A stretch of DNA of 64,000 bases, from contig CALVFY010000006.1 of NCBI GenBank assembly GCA_944326945.1, positions 36,294-100,293 on the forward strand. The letters are read 5' to 3'. A program made the translations under genes and the position numbers. This DNA is from an uncultured Rikenellaceae bacterium (GTDB taxonomy: Bacteria > Bacteroidota > Bacteroidia > Bacteroidales > Rikenellaceae). Each line of letters opens with the position of its first letter. Position 1 is the stretch's first letter. The notes under the pieces are model-generated. The model was not told the origin of the DNA. It did not search any database and saw only the letters and a list, made by a program, of their open reading frames with translations. Positions 63,881-64,000 of this stretch are shown piece after piece.

Positions 63881-64000
63881 TTAGTTTCTCATACTTGCCG
63901 GAAGTGGCAAGCCCTTTTGTTCAAAGAAGTCCTTGACCTCGGAAGCCTTGTAGTATGTGCGTCCGTCAATCATATAGTAGCGGATAAGTTTCTTCTGGCG
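63881..64000 (-). CDS. Third small HTH protein, partial (C-terminal 39 residues)
   Basis: An open frame running in from the right edge and stopping at TAA 63881-63883. The visible end RQKKLIRYYMIDGRTYYKAS followed by EVKDFFEQKGLPLP is the wing and last helix of the same excisionase-type HTH fold (compare KALYKESEIRKIL and KIFYKPEDVEKLM in the two genes after it). So at least three such genes lie in a row. Confidence 0.7.
   Translation of the reverse strand, partial: RQKKLIRYYMIDGRTYYKASEVKDFFEQKGLPLPASMRN

Noticed and set aside
1..64000. CRISPR array, restriction-modification or other defence locus
   Set aside because: No regularly spaced repeats, Cas, methyltransferase/endonuclease pair or toxin-antitoxin pair is visible. 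The SAM methyltransferases present belong to RNA or biotin families.

Overview
The window is a 64 kb stretch of a Bacteroidales chromosome. Gene content resembles Rikenellaceae such as Alistipes, but the genus is inferred and not proven. Three things support the assignment. Families largely confined to Bacteroidetes are present: S46 dipeptidyl peptidase, GSCFA, DUF2851, DUF4861, stand-alone MnmD, BioG, and recombinases lacking the first catalytic arginine. Upstream regions repeatedly carry the Bacteroidetes -7 element TAnnTTTG, twice with a TTTG exactly 19 bases upstream. SecA is of the long (~1100 aa) form. The chromosomal part is densely packed, mostly on the minus strand, with many 1-25 bp gene overlaps. 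No tRNA, 5S/16S/23S rRNA or CRISPR array was seen; the one clear RNA gene is RNase P RNA.

Layout. 1-2340: proline operon proC-proB-proA (minus; proA runs off the left edge). 2400-4716: HTH-cupin regulator and acyl-CoA synthetase (plus). 4837-12102: a long minus-strand run of MBL hydrolase, trmD, lpxB, FAH-family hydrolase, SDR, maf, a DPP11-type peptidase and a Nudix hydrolase. 12374-14179: secreted GH99/GH71-like protein. 14545-20592: plus-strand run of rlmD, SIMPL protein, mnmD, cdd, RluA-type synthase and two GT2 glycosyltransferases. 20645-31993: minus-strand aspA, secA, DUF2851, sufT, sufE, a degenerate alkaline-phosphatase-fold protein, zinc-ribbon membrane protein, GSCFA and DUF4861. 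32083-34917: ispE, then a carboxyltransferase and biotin carrier pair (plus). 34994-38217: GNAT, tpiA, lysS (minus). 38418-40640: a large lipoprotein of unknown family (plus). 40717-52304: minus-strand kdsC, DUF2520, YihY/BrkB, THUMP-like methyltransferase, ComEC, YifB, dnaB, YgiQ, queA. 52362-52750: rnpB (plus). 52860-60223: minus-strand biotin genes bioF-bioG-bioC with YbaN, relA-type ppGpp synthetase, pyrF, prfA.

From about 60.3 kb to the right edge the sequence changes character. It is AT-richer and carries two tandem tyrosine recombinases convergent with at least three small excisionase-like HTH genes. This is the end of an integrative element inserted upstream of prfA; the rest lies outside the window.

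No wholly new multi-gene system is obvious. The best leads are: a secreted alkaline-phosphatase-superfamily protein that has lost three metal ligands; a long RSH enzyme with a destroyed hydrolase site; a 43-codon remnant of a deleted glycosyltransferase between pyrF and relA; the 740-aa lipoprotein; three unannotated small ORFs; and the recombinase/HTH element end.
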